Source: Pedobacter sp. Leaf41 (GTDB taxonomy: Bacteria; Bacteroidota; Bacteroidia; Sphingobacteriales; Sphingobacteriaceae). From it: a stretch of 64,000 bases of DNA. The translations under genes were made by a program, and so were the position numbers. Shown here in pieces: positions 34,675 through 42,158 of the stretch (the stretch's first letter is position 1; the number at the start of each line of letters is the position of its first letter). The notes under the pieces are model-generated. The model did no database searches. It had not been told where the DNA came from and worked only from the letters and a program-made list of their open reading frames with translations. The stretch covers positions 424,982-488,981 of the forward strand of contig NZ_LMLE01000006.1 in the NCBI RefSeq assembly GCF_001422545.1, written 5' to 3'.

Positions 34675-34734
34675 CTTAGGTTGATTTTTTATACACAAGA
34701 TAGCCAAGCCTTGCGATATTTAATACATTTATTG

Positions 34735-35739
34735 CTAAAAGTTACAATAAAGCGCTACCCATTTTTTTATCAATTCTACTCGATGCTTTACATACCTTGG
34801 CGTTAAGAATGTGTTAGACCAATCATCGTAATTATCGTAAAAGAATTTTAAAAAAAAGATATGGAAACTAATTCCTAGATAGGGAATTGCCAATATTTCA
34901 TCATCGGTTAACGTCCTAATTTCTTGATAAGCTTTTAAAAAAATATTGAAATCTGATTCCGCCTGCTCTTTGGTAATCCGGTTATTTAATTGATGGAAGA
35001 AAAAATGATTCAAAAACGACATCAAATCATTGACTAAAAATCCTTCTCCTGCAAAATCAAAATCGAAGAAAGTGATTTTACCATCCTTGTCAAAGTGAAA
35101 GTTTTTTGGAAAAAAATCGTAGTGGCAATAACCATAAGAAAAATTTGAGGTATTAAATGATGAAAATTTATCTATTACCTTTTTAGATAGTGCATTCAGA
35201 TATTCATATTCATCAGCCATTTCTCTAAAATGAGGCTGCAAAGTTCTCAATGGCGATAATAGCGTGTTTTCGAAGTTGAATTGTTGTCGCTGATTCTCAA
35301 GTTTTAGATTTACAGTGGTTTGATGTAATTTGGCAATGTCTCTAGCAAGTGTGATTAAATGATCTTCATTCAAGTCAATGATTACATTTCCTTCAGCCCA
35401 AGAAAATAGTATGCCATTTCTTGTCCCTTCAATGGCATCAAATTGTTGTATTTGTTTCCCACTTCTATCTTTTAATGGATGAGAAACAGAATTTCCATTT
35501 GACTTTAAAATATTTAATAACTCCACTTCGGCTTCTATCTCACTTATTTTGCGATGCGAATCACGATAAATTTTAAATATGTATCGCTCTTTTGTGTTCT
35601 CTACCAGGTAAGTATCGCTCACATTTCTAATTAGTAAGCTACAAGTTGTATCCTGTTCCAGTTGATAAACGTCAATGAGATATTTATTTAGGGCCGTTGC
35701 CGATAAGGTAGAATATTGAGCCGGGAAAATAGAATTCAT
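34735..35739 (-). CDS. APH/choline kinase-family phosphotransferase
   Basis: The first ATG gives MNSIFPAQYSTLSATALNKY; the frame is open a few codons further but only from TTG. Of 334 residues, RYIFKIYRDSH holds the ATP-binding Lys, SYGYCHYDFFPKNFHFDKDG is the catalytic loop (H-D and N), and KITFFDFDFAGEGFLVNDLM the metal-binding Asp, as in aminoglycoside or homoserine kinase-like phosphotransferases. The substrate is unknown. No neighbour hints at one. Confidence 0.82.
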   Translation of the reverse strand: MNSIFPAQYSTLSATALNKYLIDVYQLEQDTTCSLLIRNVSDTYLVENTKERYIFKIYRDSHRKISEIEAEVELLNILKSNGNSVSHPLKDRSGKQIQQFDAIEGTRNGILFSWAEGNVIIDLNEDHLITLARDIAKLHQTTVNLKLENQRQQFNFENTLLSPLRTLQPHFREMADEYEYLNALSKKVIDKFSSFNTSNFSYGYCHYDFFPKNFHFDKDGKITFFDFDFAGEGFLVNDLMSFLNHFFFHQLNNRITKEQAESDFNIFLKAYQEIRTLTDDEILAIPYLGISFHIFFLKFFYDNYDDWSNTFLTPRYVKHRVELIKKWVALYCNF

Positions 35740-35848
35740 TGCTTCGGAATTAAAATCTACCAAATATATAAGATTAAAATCGTGGCACTACTTTAATTAG
35801 ATTACCTTGTAATGTTTCGAACGTGTTGTTCTAATTAACGTTGACTTA

Positions 35849-36442
35849 TTGACAGAGATATTCGATTGCCTTATTGATAGTTATATCGAAGATAAGGTTG
35901 GTGTTGTAGAAAATTTCCTAAGTATCGCTCTCGCTGCTCAATTAAAGGCCAATTTAATTCATCTTTTTCAAAATAATGAACTTCTGAGCGCTGGTGTTGG
36001 TAACAATGAAATTGTTGTTCAGGACAAACTCGTTAGAAGTGATGTAATTTATTGGCTGGATAGGAAACATAATAACCCATACGAAAATGAGTTTTTCGAT
36101 TTGATGGATAAATTTGTGCTTCACTTAAATAATACTTGTTACACGGGCATTACTGGCTACGAATTCCACTATACTCTTTATCAACCAGGAGCATTTTACA
36201 AGAAACATATAGATCAGTTTCAAAACAATGGCAGCCGGCAATATTCACTAATTCTGTATTTAAATGCAGATTGGAAAATTGAGGATGGAGGAGAGCTTCG
36301 CATTTACCAAAATGATGCACAGCAGAATATTTCTCCAGTTAGCGGCAAAGGTGTTTTTTTTAAAAGTGCCGATTTGGCTCATGAAGTTTTAGTAACCAAC
36401 AAACAAAGGATGAGCATTACTGGCTGGCTAAAAATAGGTTAA
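35849..36442 (+). CDS. 2-oxoglutarate/Fe(II)-dependent dioxygenase (prolyl 4-hydroxylase-like)
   Basis: A 197-residue protein. Iron is bound by the pattern YKKHIDQF (His and Asp) and by DLAHEVLVTN (His), with Arg in KQRMSITGWLK to bind 2-oxoglutarate. Between lie RQYSLILYLNADWKIEDGGE and LRIYQNDAQ, the jelly-roll core, as in PHD/P4H-like enzymes. No ATG is present before residue 86, so the start is a TTG here. It is convergent with an SRPBCC gene and shares a terminator with it. Confidence 0.85.
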   Translation: MTEIFDCLIDSYIEDKVGVVENFLSIALAAQLKANLIHLFQNNELLSAGVGNNEIVVQDKLVRSDVIYWLDRKHNNPYENEFFDLMDKFVLHLNNTCYTGITGYEFHYTLYQPGAFYKKHIDQFQNNGSRQYSLILYLNADWKIEDGGELRIYQNDAQQNISPVSGKGVFFKSADLAHEVLVTNKQRMSITGWLKIG

Positions 36443-36447
36443 CAAAA

Positions 36448-36473
36448 AGCGCTTTCCTGATTTTGAAAGCGCT
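36448..36473. terminator. Bidirectional terminator
   Basis: AGCGCTTTC and GAAAGCGCT form a perfect 9-base stem with an 8-base loop, six bases after one stop codon and eight before the stop of the convergent gene. Runs of A before it and T beyond it allow use in both directions. Confidence 0.8.
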
Positions 36474-36480
36474 CGTTATT

Positions 36481-36900
36481 TTAGTTCTCTTCCGTATATT
36501 TTTTAAAATTATCCAAAATGGACTGCCAGCCGTCTCGCTGCATTTCTATCGGGTTCTGATTTTCTGGATCGAATGTTTCGATAACCTTTGTTATGCCATC
36601 TGTTTCTTCAAAAGTGATTTTCACTTGCCTTCCATCGCCCAAGCCATACTCAATAAGTTTATACTCTTCTACGTTGCTGTAAATTCCTTCGAAGTCAAAA
36701 CCCATACTGCCATCTTTTGCTTCCATTCGGGTTTTGAATTTCCCGTCGGTTTTTAAATCGTTTTCGGCATAAGGCGCATGCCAGTCACTCGCTGCGAAAG
36801 TCCATTTTGTAATGTGCGCTGGTTCCGACCAATATTGCCAAACTTTTTCTACTGGCGCATTAATAGCTGCTTCTATTGTTATTGGTGTTCTAGTTTCCAT
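36481..36900 (-). CDS. SRPBCC/AHSA1-like protein
   Basis: A 139-residue protein. The START-like pattern is ITIEAAINAPVEKVWQYWSE, PAHITKWTFAASDWHAPYAE, MGFDFEGIYSNVEEYKLIEY, and QRDGWQSILDNFKKYTEE at the end. This is the Aha1/CalC-type SRPBCC domain with a hydrophobic ligand cavity. Role unknown. Confidence 0.88.
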   Translation of the reverse strand: METRTPITIEAAINAPVEKVWQYWSEPAHITKWTFAASDWHAPYAENDLKTDGKFKTRMEAKDGSMGFDFEGIYSNVEEYKLIEYGLGDGRQVKITFEETDGITKVIETFDPENQNPIEMQRDGWQSILDNFKKYTEEN

Positions 36901-37086
36901 TTCTCGAGATTTAATTTTTATGTAAAGCTAATTGAAGTAATCACATTCTGGCAAGGGCGGATGCGACAAATTACCGGTGTAATTTTCTTGAATCATTTTT
37001 TCTTTCGTAACAAATTGAAAACAAATGCAAAAGTAAACTTTGATTACTTACTTTGGGTGCTAGTTAAACGTTTTACCAAATATGTT

Positions 37087-39537
37087 ATGAGAAAAATTTT
37101 AGTGCTACTTTTAGTAAGCTACACAACTGTTTTTGCACAACAAAGATCGGCACCAGCTTATCCTTTAATTACCCACGATCCTTATTTTAGTATTTGGTCT
37201 TCATCAGATTCTTTGAACAAAAGTACCACCAAACACTGGACTGGTGCCAACCAATCACTCACTGGGATGATTAATGTTGATGGAAAAATTTATAATTTCC
37301 TGGGTCAATCAGAAAAAGTTTATCGCTCTATTTTGCCTACAGCCGATGAAAAACCAATGGAATTATCATTTACAGAAGCCAGGCCAGATGCAGATTGGTT
37401 TAATGTAGGTTTTAACGACAGTAATTGGAAGAAGGGCATGGGGCCAGTTGGTAGTGAAAAATCGCAGGCAAGGACATTATGGAGCAAGGATGAAGTTTGG
37501 ACCAGACGTGTTTTTACACTAGAAAATATGAACAGCGATAAGCTTTTCTTTAAAATTAAACATGATGACAACGCCATAGCTTACTTAAATGGTCAGGAAA
37601 TTTATAATGTACCCAAGGTTGAGGGTAAGTTTGTTTATATCCCGTTGGATAAAGCACTTTTGAAAACCGGGAGAAATGTGCTTGCCGTTTATGCCAGAAA
37701 TACCGGAGGGCCATCATTTTTAGATTATGGATTAGTAGAGGAGCCGACGAATGCGAATGCCACAAAGATCGAAGAAGCAATACAAAAAAGCTTAACCTTT
37801 AATGCCACGCAAACGATTTATACATTTAAGTGTGGTAAAATTGATCTAACACTAACATTCACGTCTCCACTTTTAATGAACAATCTTGATCTTCTTTCAA
37901 GACCAGTTTCCTATATCACCACTAAAGTGAAAGCCAATGATGGAAAACAACATGAGGTAAAATTGTATTACGGTGCATCAACCAATATCGCAACGCATAG
38001 TGCTTTCCAGAAGGTTGAAGCAAAGAAATATGGCACTGCAACCCTTTCTATATTAAGAGCGGGTACCATTGAGCAACCCATTCTAAAAAGAGCGGGCGAC
38101 GATGTGAGAATAGATTGGGGTTATATGTATGTTGCTGCGCCATCCAGTTATAAAAGCATTCAAAACATTTCAAACGTCAGCAATGCATTAACCACATTTT
38201 TAACGGGCAAACAATTCAAACAAAATGAATTACAGGGCGAACAATTGGTTTTGAATACTATTATTCCATTAGGAAAAGTGGGGGCTACAGAAAGGGAAAA
38301 TTTTGTGATGTTGGGCTACGATGACCTCTATTCTTTACAATACTTCCATACCAATTTAAGACCATGGTGGAATACAAGCGGCAAGGAAACGATCGAGAAC
38401 CAGCTGCAAAAGGCCAGTGCCCAATATTCGGAAGTTATGCAAAAATGCAAGGTTTTTGATATGAAATTACATCAGGATGCTTTAAAAAGTGGAGGAGAGA
38501 AATATGCACAGTTATGTATTTTGGCTTACAGGCAAGCGGTTTCTGCACACAAATTGGTGCAAAGCCCAAGTGGTGAGTTATTGTTCCTATCTAAAGAAAA
38601 TTTTAGCAATGGATCTATCGGAACGGTAGACATTACCTATCCGTCAGCACCTTTGTTTTTAATTTATAATCCCGAATTGGTTAAAGGCATGATGAACGGA
38701 ATATTTTATTTCAGCGAAAGCGGCAAATGGACCAAACCTTATTCAGCGCATGATTTAGGGACTTATCCACTGGCAAATGGCCAAACTTATGGAGAAGATA
38801 TGCCGATAGAGGAATCGGGAAACATGTTAATTTTAATGGCTGCCATTGCTAAAACCGAAGGTAATGCCAGGTATGCGAAAAGGCATTGGAAAACCCTGAG
38901 CATTTGGGCAGAGTATTTAAGCAAAGAAGGTTTAGATCCAGCGAACCAGTTATCCACCGATGATTTTGCTGGTCACCTGGCCAGAAATGCAAACTTATCG
39001 GTTAAAGCTATCGTGGCATTAGGTGGATATGGGATGTTGGCCACCATGCTTGGCGAAACGGCAATAGGGAATAAATATACTGAAATGGCCAAAGATATGG
39101 CTAAAAAGTGGATGGAGTTAGCCGATGCGGGTGATCATTATGCGTTAACTTTTAACGACAAAAATACATGGAGCCAGAAATATAATCTGGTTTGGGATAA
39201 AGTGTTAAATCTTGGCTTATTCCCGCAATCGGTTTATGATAAAGAAATTAAATTCTATTTAACAAAACAGACAAAATACGGCTTGCCATTGGATAGTCGT
39301 AAAACTTATACGAAAGCTGATTGGATCACCTGGACAGCTACCTTAGCCTCGGATAGAAAAGATTTTGAAGCTATAATTGAGCCAGTGTATACTTATGCTA
39401 TTGAAACGCCAGATAGGGTACCAATGAGCGATTGGCATGAAACCAAAGATGCCAGAAGGCAAAATTTTACCGCTCGAAGTGTAATTGGTGGATTCTTTAT
39501 TAAAATGTTCGAAGAGACATTAAAGAACAAAAAGTAG
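37087..39537 (+). CDS. Secreted glutaminase-like DUF4965 protein
   Basis: Start at MRKILVLLLVSYTTVFAQ, a signal peptide; the open frame extends 100 codons upstream but that part is noncoding in appearance. Of 816 residues, SAPAYPLITHDPYFSIWSSS opens the DUF4964 region, followed by a DUF5127 beta domain. The DUF4965 and DUF1793 helical part then holds the family's EYLSKEGLDPANQLSTDDFA, NLSVKAIVALGGYG and YNLVWDKVLNLGLFP. This order is that of Bacteroidota and fungal GtaA-like glutaminases. The galactose-binding-like insert WTRRVFTLENMN at about 140 is also seen. The substrate is inferred. Confidence 0.85.
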   Translation: MRKILVLLLVSYTTVFAQQRSAPAYPLITHDPYFSIWSSSDSLNKSTTKHWTGANQSLTGMINVDGKIYNFLGQSEKVYRSILPTADEKPMELSFTEARPDADWFNVGFNDSNWKKGMGPVGSEKSQARTLWSKDEVWTRRVFTLENMNSDKLFFKIKHDDNAIAYLNGQEIYNVPKVEGKFVYIPLDKALLKTGRNVLAVYARNTGGPSFLDYGLVEEPTNANATKIEEAIQKSLTFNATQTIYTFKCGKIDLTLTFTSPLLMNNLDLLSRPVSYITTKVKANDGKQHEVKLYYGASTNIATHSAFQKVEAKKYGTATLSILRAGTIEQPILKRAGDDVRIDWGYMYVAAPSSYKSIQNISNVSNALTTFLTGKQFKQNELQGEQLVLNTIIPLGKVGATERENFVMLGYDDLYSLQYFHTNLRPWWNTSGKETIENQLQKASAQYSEVMQKCKVFDMKLHQDALKSGGEKYAQLCILAYRQAVSAHKLVQSPSGELLFLSKENFSNGSIGTVDITYPSAPLFLIYNPELVKGMMNGIFYFSESGKWTKPYSAHDLGTYPLANGQTYGEDMPIEESGNMLILMAAIAKTEGNARYAKRHWKTLSIWAEYLSKEGLDPANQLSTDDFAGHLARNANLSVKAIVALGGYGMLATMLGETAIGNKYTEMAKDMAKKWMELADAGDHYALTFNDKNTWSQKYNLVWDKVLNLGLFPQSVYDKEIKFYLTKQTKYGLPLDSRKTYTKADWITWTATLASDRKDFEAIIEPVYTYAIETPDRVPMSDWHETKDARRQNFTARSVIGGFFIKMFEETLKNKK

Positions 39538-39668
39538 TGGCTTCATCTGCAGTTTTCTTATTCTATTCTAATAGGCGCTAAAATTTTAAAAACAATTCAT
39601 TTCATTGTTGGTTAATTAATTGGTTTCTAAATATTTAAAATTGATCAGGTTAGAATAAAATTAATGAG

Positions 39669-40037
39669 ATGGGAAAAAGTGTGTGTGTGCTAGAAGATGA
39701 TGAGGGAATTAGGGATGTAATTATTCTTTTATTACAAGAAGAGAATTACGATGTAACAGGTTTCGCAAGTATAGAAGACTTCAATTTAAATGCTAAAAAT
39801 CTTAAACCAGATTTATTTTTGCTCGATGTAATGCTTCCTGATGGAAGCGGTATTGATATTTGTAGTGGTTTAAAGACGGCTGATAGCACTAAAAATATTC
39901 CGGTTCTCATGATGAGTGCTCATGCAAAAATTGGAGAAATTAATAAGACTTGTAATGCTCAGGGATTTATTTCCAAACCTTTTGATATTTATGATCTGTT
40001 GAAGCGTGTGGATTATCAAATAAATCTTCCATCCTAA
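39669..40037 (+). CDS. Single-domain response regulator
   Basis: A 122-residue receiver domain. The acidic pair is VLEDDEGI, the phosphorylated Asp is in LFLLDVMLPDG, and Lys in FISKPFDIYDLL completes the active site. There is no output domain. No histidine kinase is nearby, so its partner is elsewhere. Confidence 0.9.
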   Translation: MGKSVCVLEDDEGIRDVIILLLQEENYDVTGFASIEDFNLNAKNLKPDLFLLDVMLPDGSGIDICSGLKTADSTKNIPVLMMSAHAKIGEINKTCNAQGFISKPFDIYDLLKRVDYQINLPS

Positions 40038-40114
40038 TTTTTGTTGGAAACCATAATGGTTTAATCAACGTATATACAAACAGATTCATTCAGAAAAACC
40101 TTAAACCATAAAAC

Positions 40115-40300
40115 ATGACACATTCAACCATTGCAGCAATACTTGGCGGTCCAGAAATGATAATTCTTGGGGTTGCTATCCTTTTATTATTCGGAGGAAA
40201 GAAAATTCCAGAATTAATGAGAGGCTTAGGAAAAGGCATCAAAGAATTCAAAAACGGACAAGAGGGTACAGAAGAGCCAAAGGTTCAGAAAGAGGTATAG
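40115..40300 (+). CDS. tatA: Twin-arginine translocase subunit TatA/E
   Basis: A 61-residue protein. The membrane helix is MIILGVAILLLFGGKKIPEL with the FGGKKIPEL hinge, then the amphipathic helix MRGLGKGIKEFKNGQE and a charged tail. TatA forms the pore that exports folded proteins. The TatC gene is not in the window. Confidence 0.93.
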   Translation: MTHSTIAAILGGPEMIILGVAILLLFGGKKIPELMRGLGKGIKEFKNGQEGTEEPKVQKEV

Positions 40301-40340
40301 GATATTTGCTTAAATAAAAACATTTACCGAAAAACATTTG

Positions 40341-40372
40341 AAAACTTCAGATCTACCATCTGGAGTTTTTTT
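40341..40372 (+). terminator. Terminator after tatA
   Basis: AAAACTTCAGAT pairs with ATCTGGAGTTTT, with one GU pair, and is followed by further T. Confidence 0.8.
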
Positions 40373-40514
40373 ATTATAGGATGAATTTTTGTAGAACCGA
40401 TGTAATCATGCTTAGCTTAAAATTAACGTTTAGATTACATATAAAACATTCACTAGCGTTAATTTTGCCCCGTTCTTGAAATAGACTAACACAAGAGCCG
40501 AATGTTAAAAACAA

Positions 40515-40763
40515 ATGAAATATCTAGTTAAAGAAATAAGTGAAGGAAATTGCGATATCACTTTATTGCCAGAGAATTTAAATGATAGGAACCTTTTAAT
40601 CGAAGCGACAAAAAACTTACCAAAAAATAATCAAGAAACTATTCAATTTCATTATGAACATGCACTAAAGAATGAAGTTCATAATCAAGCTGCTTTTGTA
40701 TCCTTAAATGAATCAGAAAGTAACTACCCCAAAAGAGTAAATGTAAATTATCAAATTGTATAA
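40515..40763 (+). CDS. Small hypothetical protein
   Basis: An 82-residue soluble protein, MKYLVKEISEGNCDITLLPE to the end, with no motif I recognise. Its even codon use and a terminator 6 bases after the stop make it likely to be real. Confidence 0.5.
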   Translation: MKYLVKEISEGNCDITLLPENLNDRNLLIEATKNLPKNNQETIQFHYEHALKNEVHNQAAFVSLNESESNYPKRVNVNYQIV

Positions 40764-40769
40764 AAGTTT

Positions 40770-40799
40770 AAGGCTTTCCTAACAAGAAGGCCTTTTTTT
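40770..40799 (+). terminator. Terminator after the small hypothetical gene
   Basis: AAGGC and TTC pair with GAA and GCCTT, followed by seven T. Confidence 0.75.
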
Positions 40800-40848
40800 A
40801 TGGACTAACTTATTTTAGTGAGTAGGGTAAGTTCAAAAAAATGTAGGC

Positions 40849-40878
40849 ATAAAAAAAGCCATCATTGCTGATGGCTTT
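40849..40878 (-). terminator. Terminator of tRNA pair 1
   Basis: AAAGCCATCA pairs perfectly with TGATGGCTTT across a 4-base loop; on the minus strand it runs into seven T. It follows the first tRNA-Leu. An identical stem lies after the second copy. Confidence 0.85.
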
Positions 40879-40897
40879 AGTTTCGATTTGTTTATTG

Positions 40898-40981
40898 TAC
40901 TCGGGGCGGGAATCGAACCCGCACGCCTTTGAAAGCACAGGATTTTAAGTCCTGCGTGTCTACCAGTTCCACCACCCGAGC
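40898..40981 (-). tRNA. tRNA-Leu(TAA)
   Basis: An 84-base type II tRNA. The acceptor arm GCTCGGG pairs with CCCGAGT, the anticodon arm is CAGGA-CTTAAAA-TCCTG with anticodon TAA, there is a long variable arm, and the T arm is CGGGTTCGATTCCCG. The CCA end is not encoded. It is identical in sequence to the second Leu copy as far as compared. Confidence 0.96.
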
Positions 40982-41053
40982 ATTAGTCAATCCCGATAAA
41001 TCGAGTTGATTAATGTTTTAAAATAAATGCCTTCCGGTAGGAAAGGCATTTAG

Positions 41054-41126
<73 letters not shown>

Positions 41127-41162
41127 ATGAATAATACAATCGCTGTATTCCCTTTGGGGTTG

Positions 41163-41193
41163 CAAATATAGAAATATAAATTTCAGATTCAAA
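41163..41193 (-). promoter_or_regulatory. Promoter of tRNA pair 1
   Basis: On the minus strand, TTTG, exactly 19 bases, then TATATTTG: a full match to the Bacteroidota sigma-factor consensus. The tRNA-Gly begins 37 bases after it. Confidence 0.75.
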
Positions 41194-41260
41194 AATTATT
41201 AAAAATTATTTTTTGTTGATTGAAAATTCTTCTTTTATCCATCTTCAGGAGTTGAACCAA

Positions 41261-41289
41261 CAAAAAAAGCCATCATTGCTGATGGCTTT
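41261..41289 (-). terminator. Terminator of tRNA pair 2
   Basis: AAAGCCATCA and TGATGGCTTT, the same stem as at 40855-40878, with seven T on the minus strand after the second tRNA-Leu. Confidence 0.85.
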
Positions 41290-41308
41290 AGTTCGATTGT
41301 TTTTGAAG

Positions 41309-41392
41309 TACTCGGGGCGGGAATCGAACCCGCACGCCTTTGAAAGCACAGGATTTTAAGTCCTGCGTGTCTACCAGTTCCACCACCCGAGC
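41309..41392 (-). tRNA. tRNA-Leu(TAA), second copy
   Basis: Same arms and anticodon as the copy at 40898-40981: GCTCGGG/CCCGAGT acceptor, CTTAAAA anticodon loop, 84 bases. It is part of a tandem duplicated unit. Confidence 0.96.
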
Positions 41393-41441
41393 AGGCGATT
41401 AACCTTTTAAAATAAATGCCCTCTGGTAGGAAGGCATTTAG

Positions 41442-41514
<73 letters not shown>

Positions 41515-41552
41515 ATTAAACAAAACCGATATGCTGTTTCGTTTTGGTGTTG

Positions 41553-41583
41553 CAAATATAGACAGATTTATATTTCTGTCAAG
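41553..41583 (-). promoter_or_regulatory. Promoter of tRNA pair 2
   Basis: On the minus strand CTTG (one change from TTTG), exactly 19 bases, then TATATTTG. The spacer contains GACAGA and TCTGTC as an inverted repeat. Distance to the tRNA-Gly is the same as in pair 1. Confidence 0.65.
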
Positions 41584-41608
41584 GGATTTTTTATTAAAAA
41601 TTTAATAT

Positions 41609-42097
41609 TTAGTTTAAATTGCTGGCTTTCAGTGCCACTAAAATCAAATCAGTTTCAAATCCTCTGCCTTGAAGATAAGCCATTAGCTTCATTTTTCGTT
41701 TTAAAGGATTAACTTCATTTAAAGTTCTTGCTTTTTTTAGGGCTAAACTCTCTATGGTTTGCATATAATCATCGTCATCTAAACTATATAGAGCTTTTTG
41801 TAAAATTCTATCCGGAACGCCTTTTAGTTTCAAACCCTGCTTAATTTTAATTCTTCCCCACTTTTTAATGTTGAATTTTCCCGAGGCATATTGCTTTGCA
41901 AATCGTTCTTCGTTTAAAAAATTGTTGGTGATTAATTCTGATAAAATTTCTTCCAATTCATCGCCACGCATTCCCCATTCCACCAATTTATATCTTACTT
42001 CTTTTTGCGAACGTTCCTGGTAAGCGCAAAAGTTTTCAGCTTTGGCCAATGCCTGTTTTTTATCTAATATTGCTGCTTCTTGTTTACCCGTTTTCAT
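41609..42097 (-). CDS. recX: Regulatory protein RecX
   Basis: Start at MKTGKQEAAILDKKQALAKA; the frame runs on upstream but that part overlaps the divergent promoter region. Of 162 residues, AENFCAYQERSQKEVRYKLV, LSELITNNFLNEERFAKQYA, KKWGRIKIKQGLKLKGVPDR and KLMAYLQGRGFETDLILVAL are the three-helix repeats of RecX, which inhibits RecA filaments. It is divergent from murF-alr. Confidence 0.92.
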   Translation of the reverse strand: MKTGKQEAAILDKKQALAKAENFCAYQERSQKEVRYKLVEWGMRGDELEEILSELITNNFLNEERFAKQYASGKFNIKKWGRIKIKQGLKLKGVPDRILQKALYSLDDDDYMQTIESLALKKARTLNEVNPLKRKMKLMAYLQGRGFETDLILVALKASNLN

Positions 42098-42158
42098 AAT
42101 TAATTGGTGAACTTCGTAAAAATAAAAACGATTACCATAATTTCCTGAATATAATATC

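Noticed and set aside
36778..37086. N-terminal extension of the DUF4965 protein
   Set aside because: The extension antiparallels the SRPBCC gene and its promoter; the signal peptide at 37087 marks the real start.
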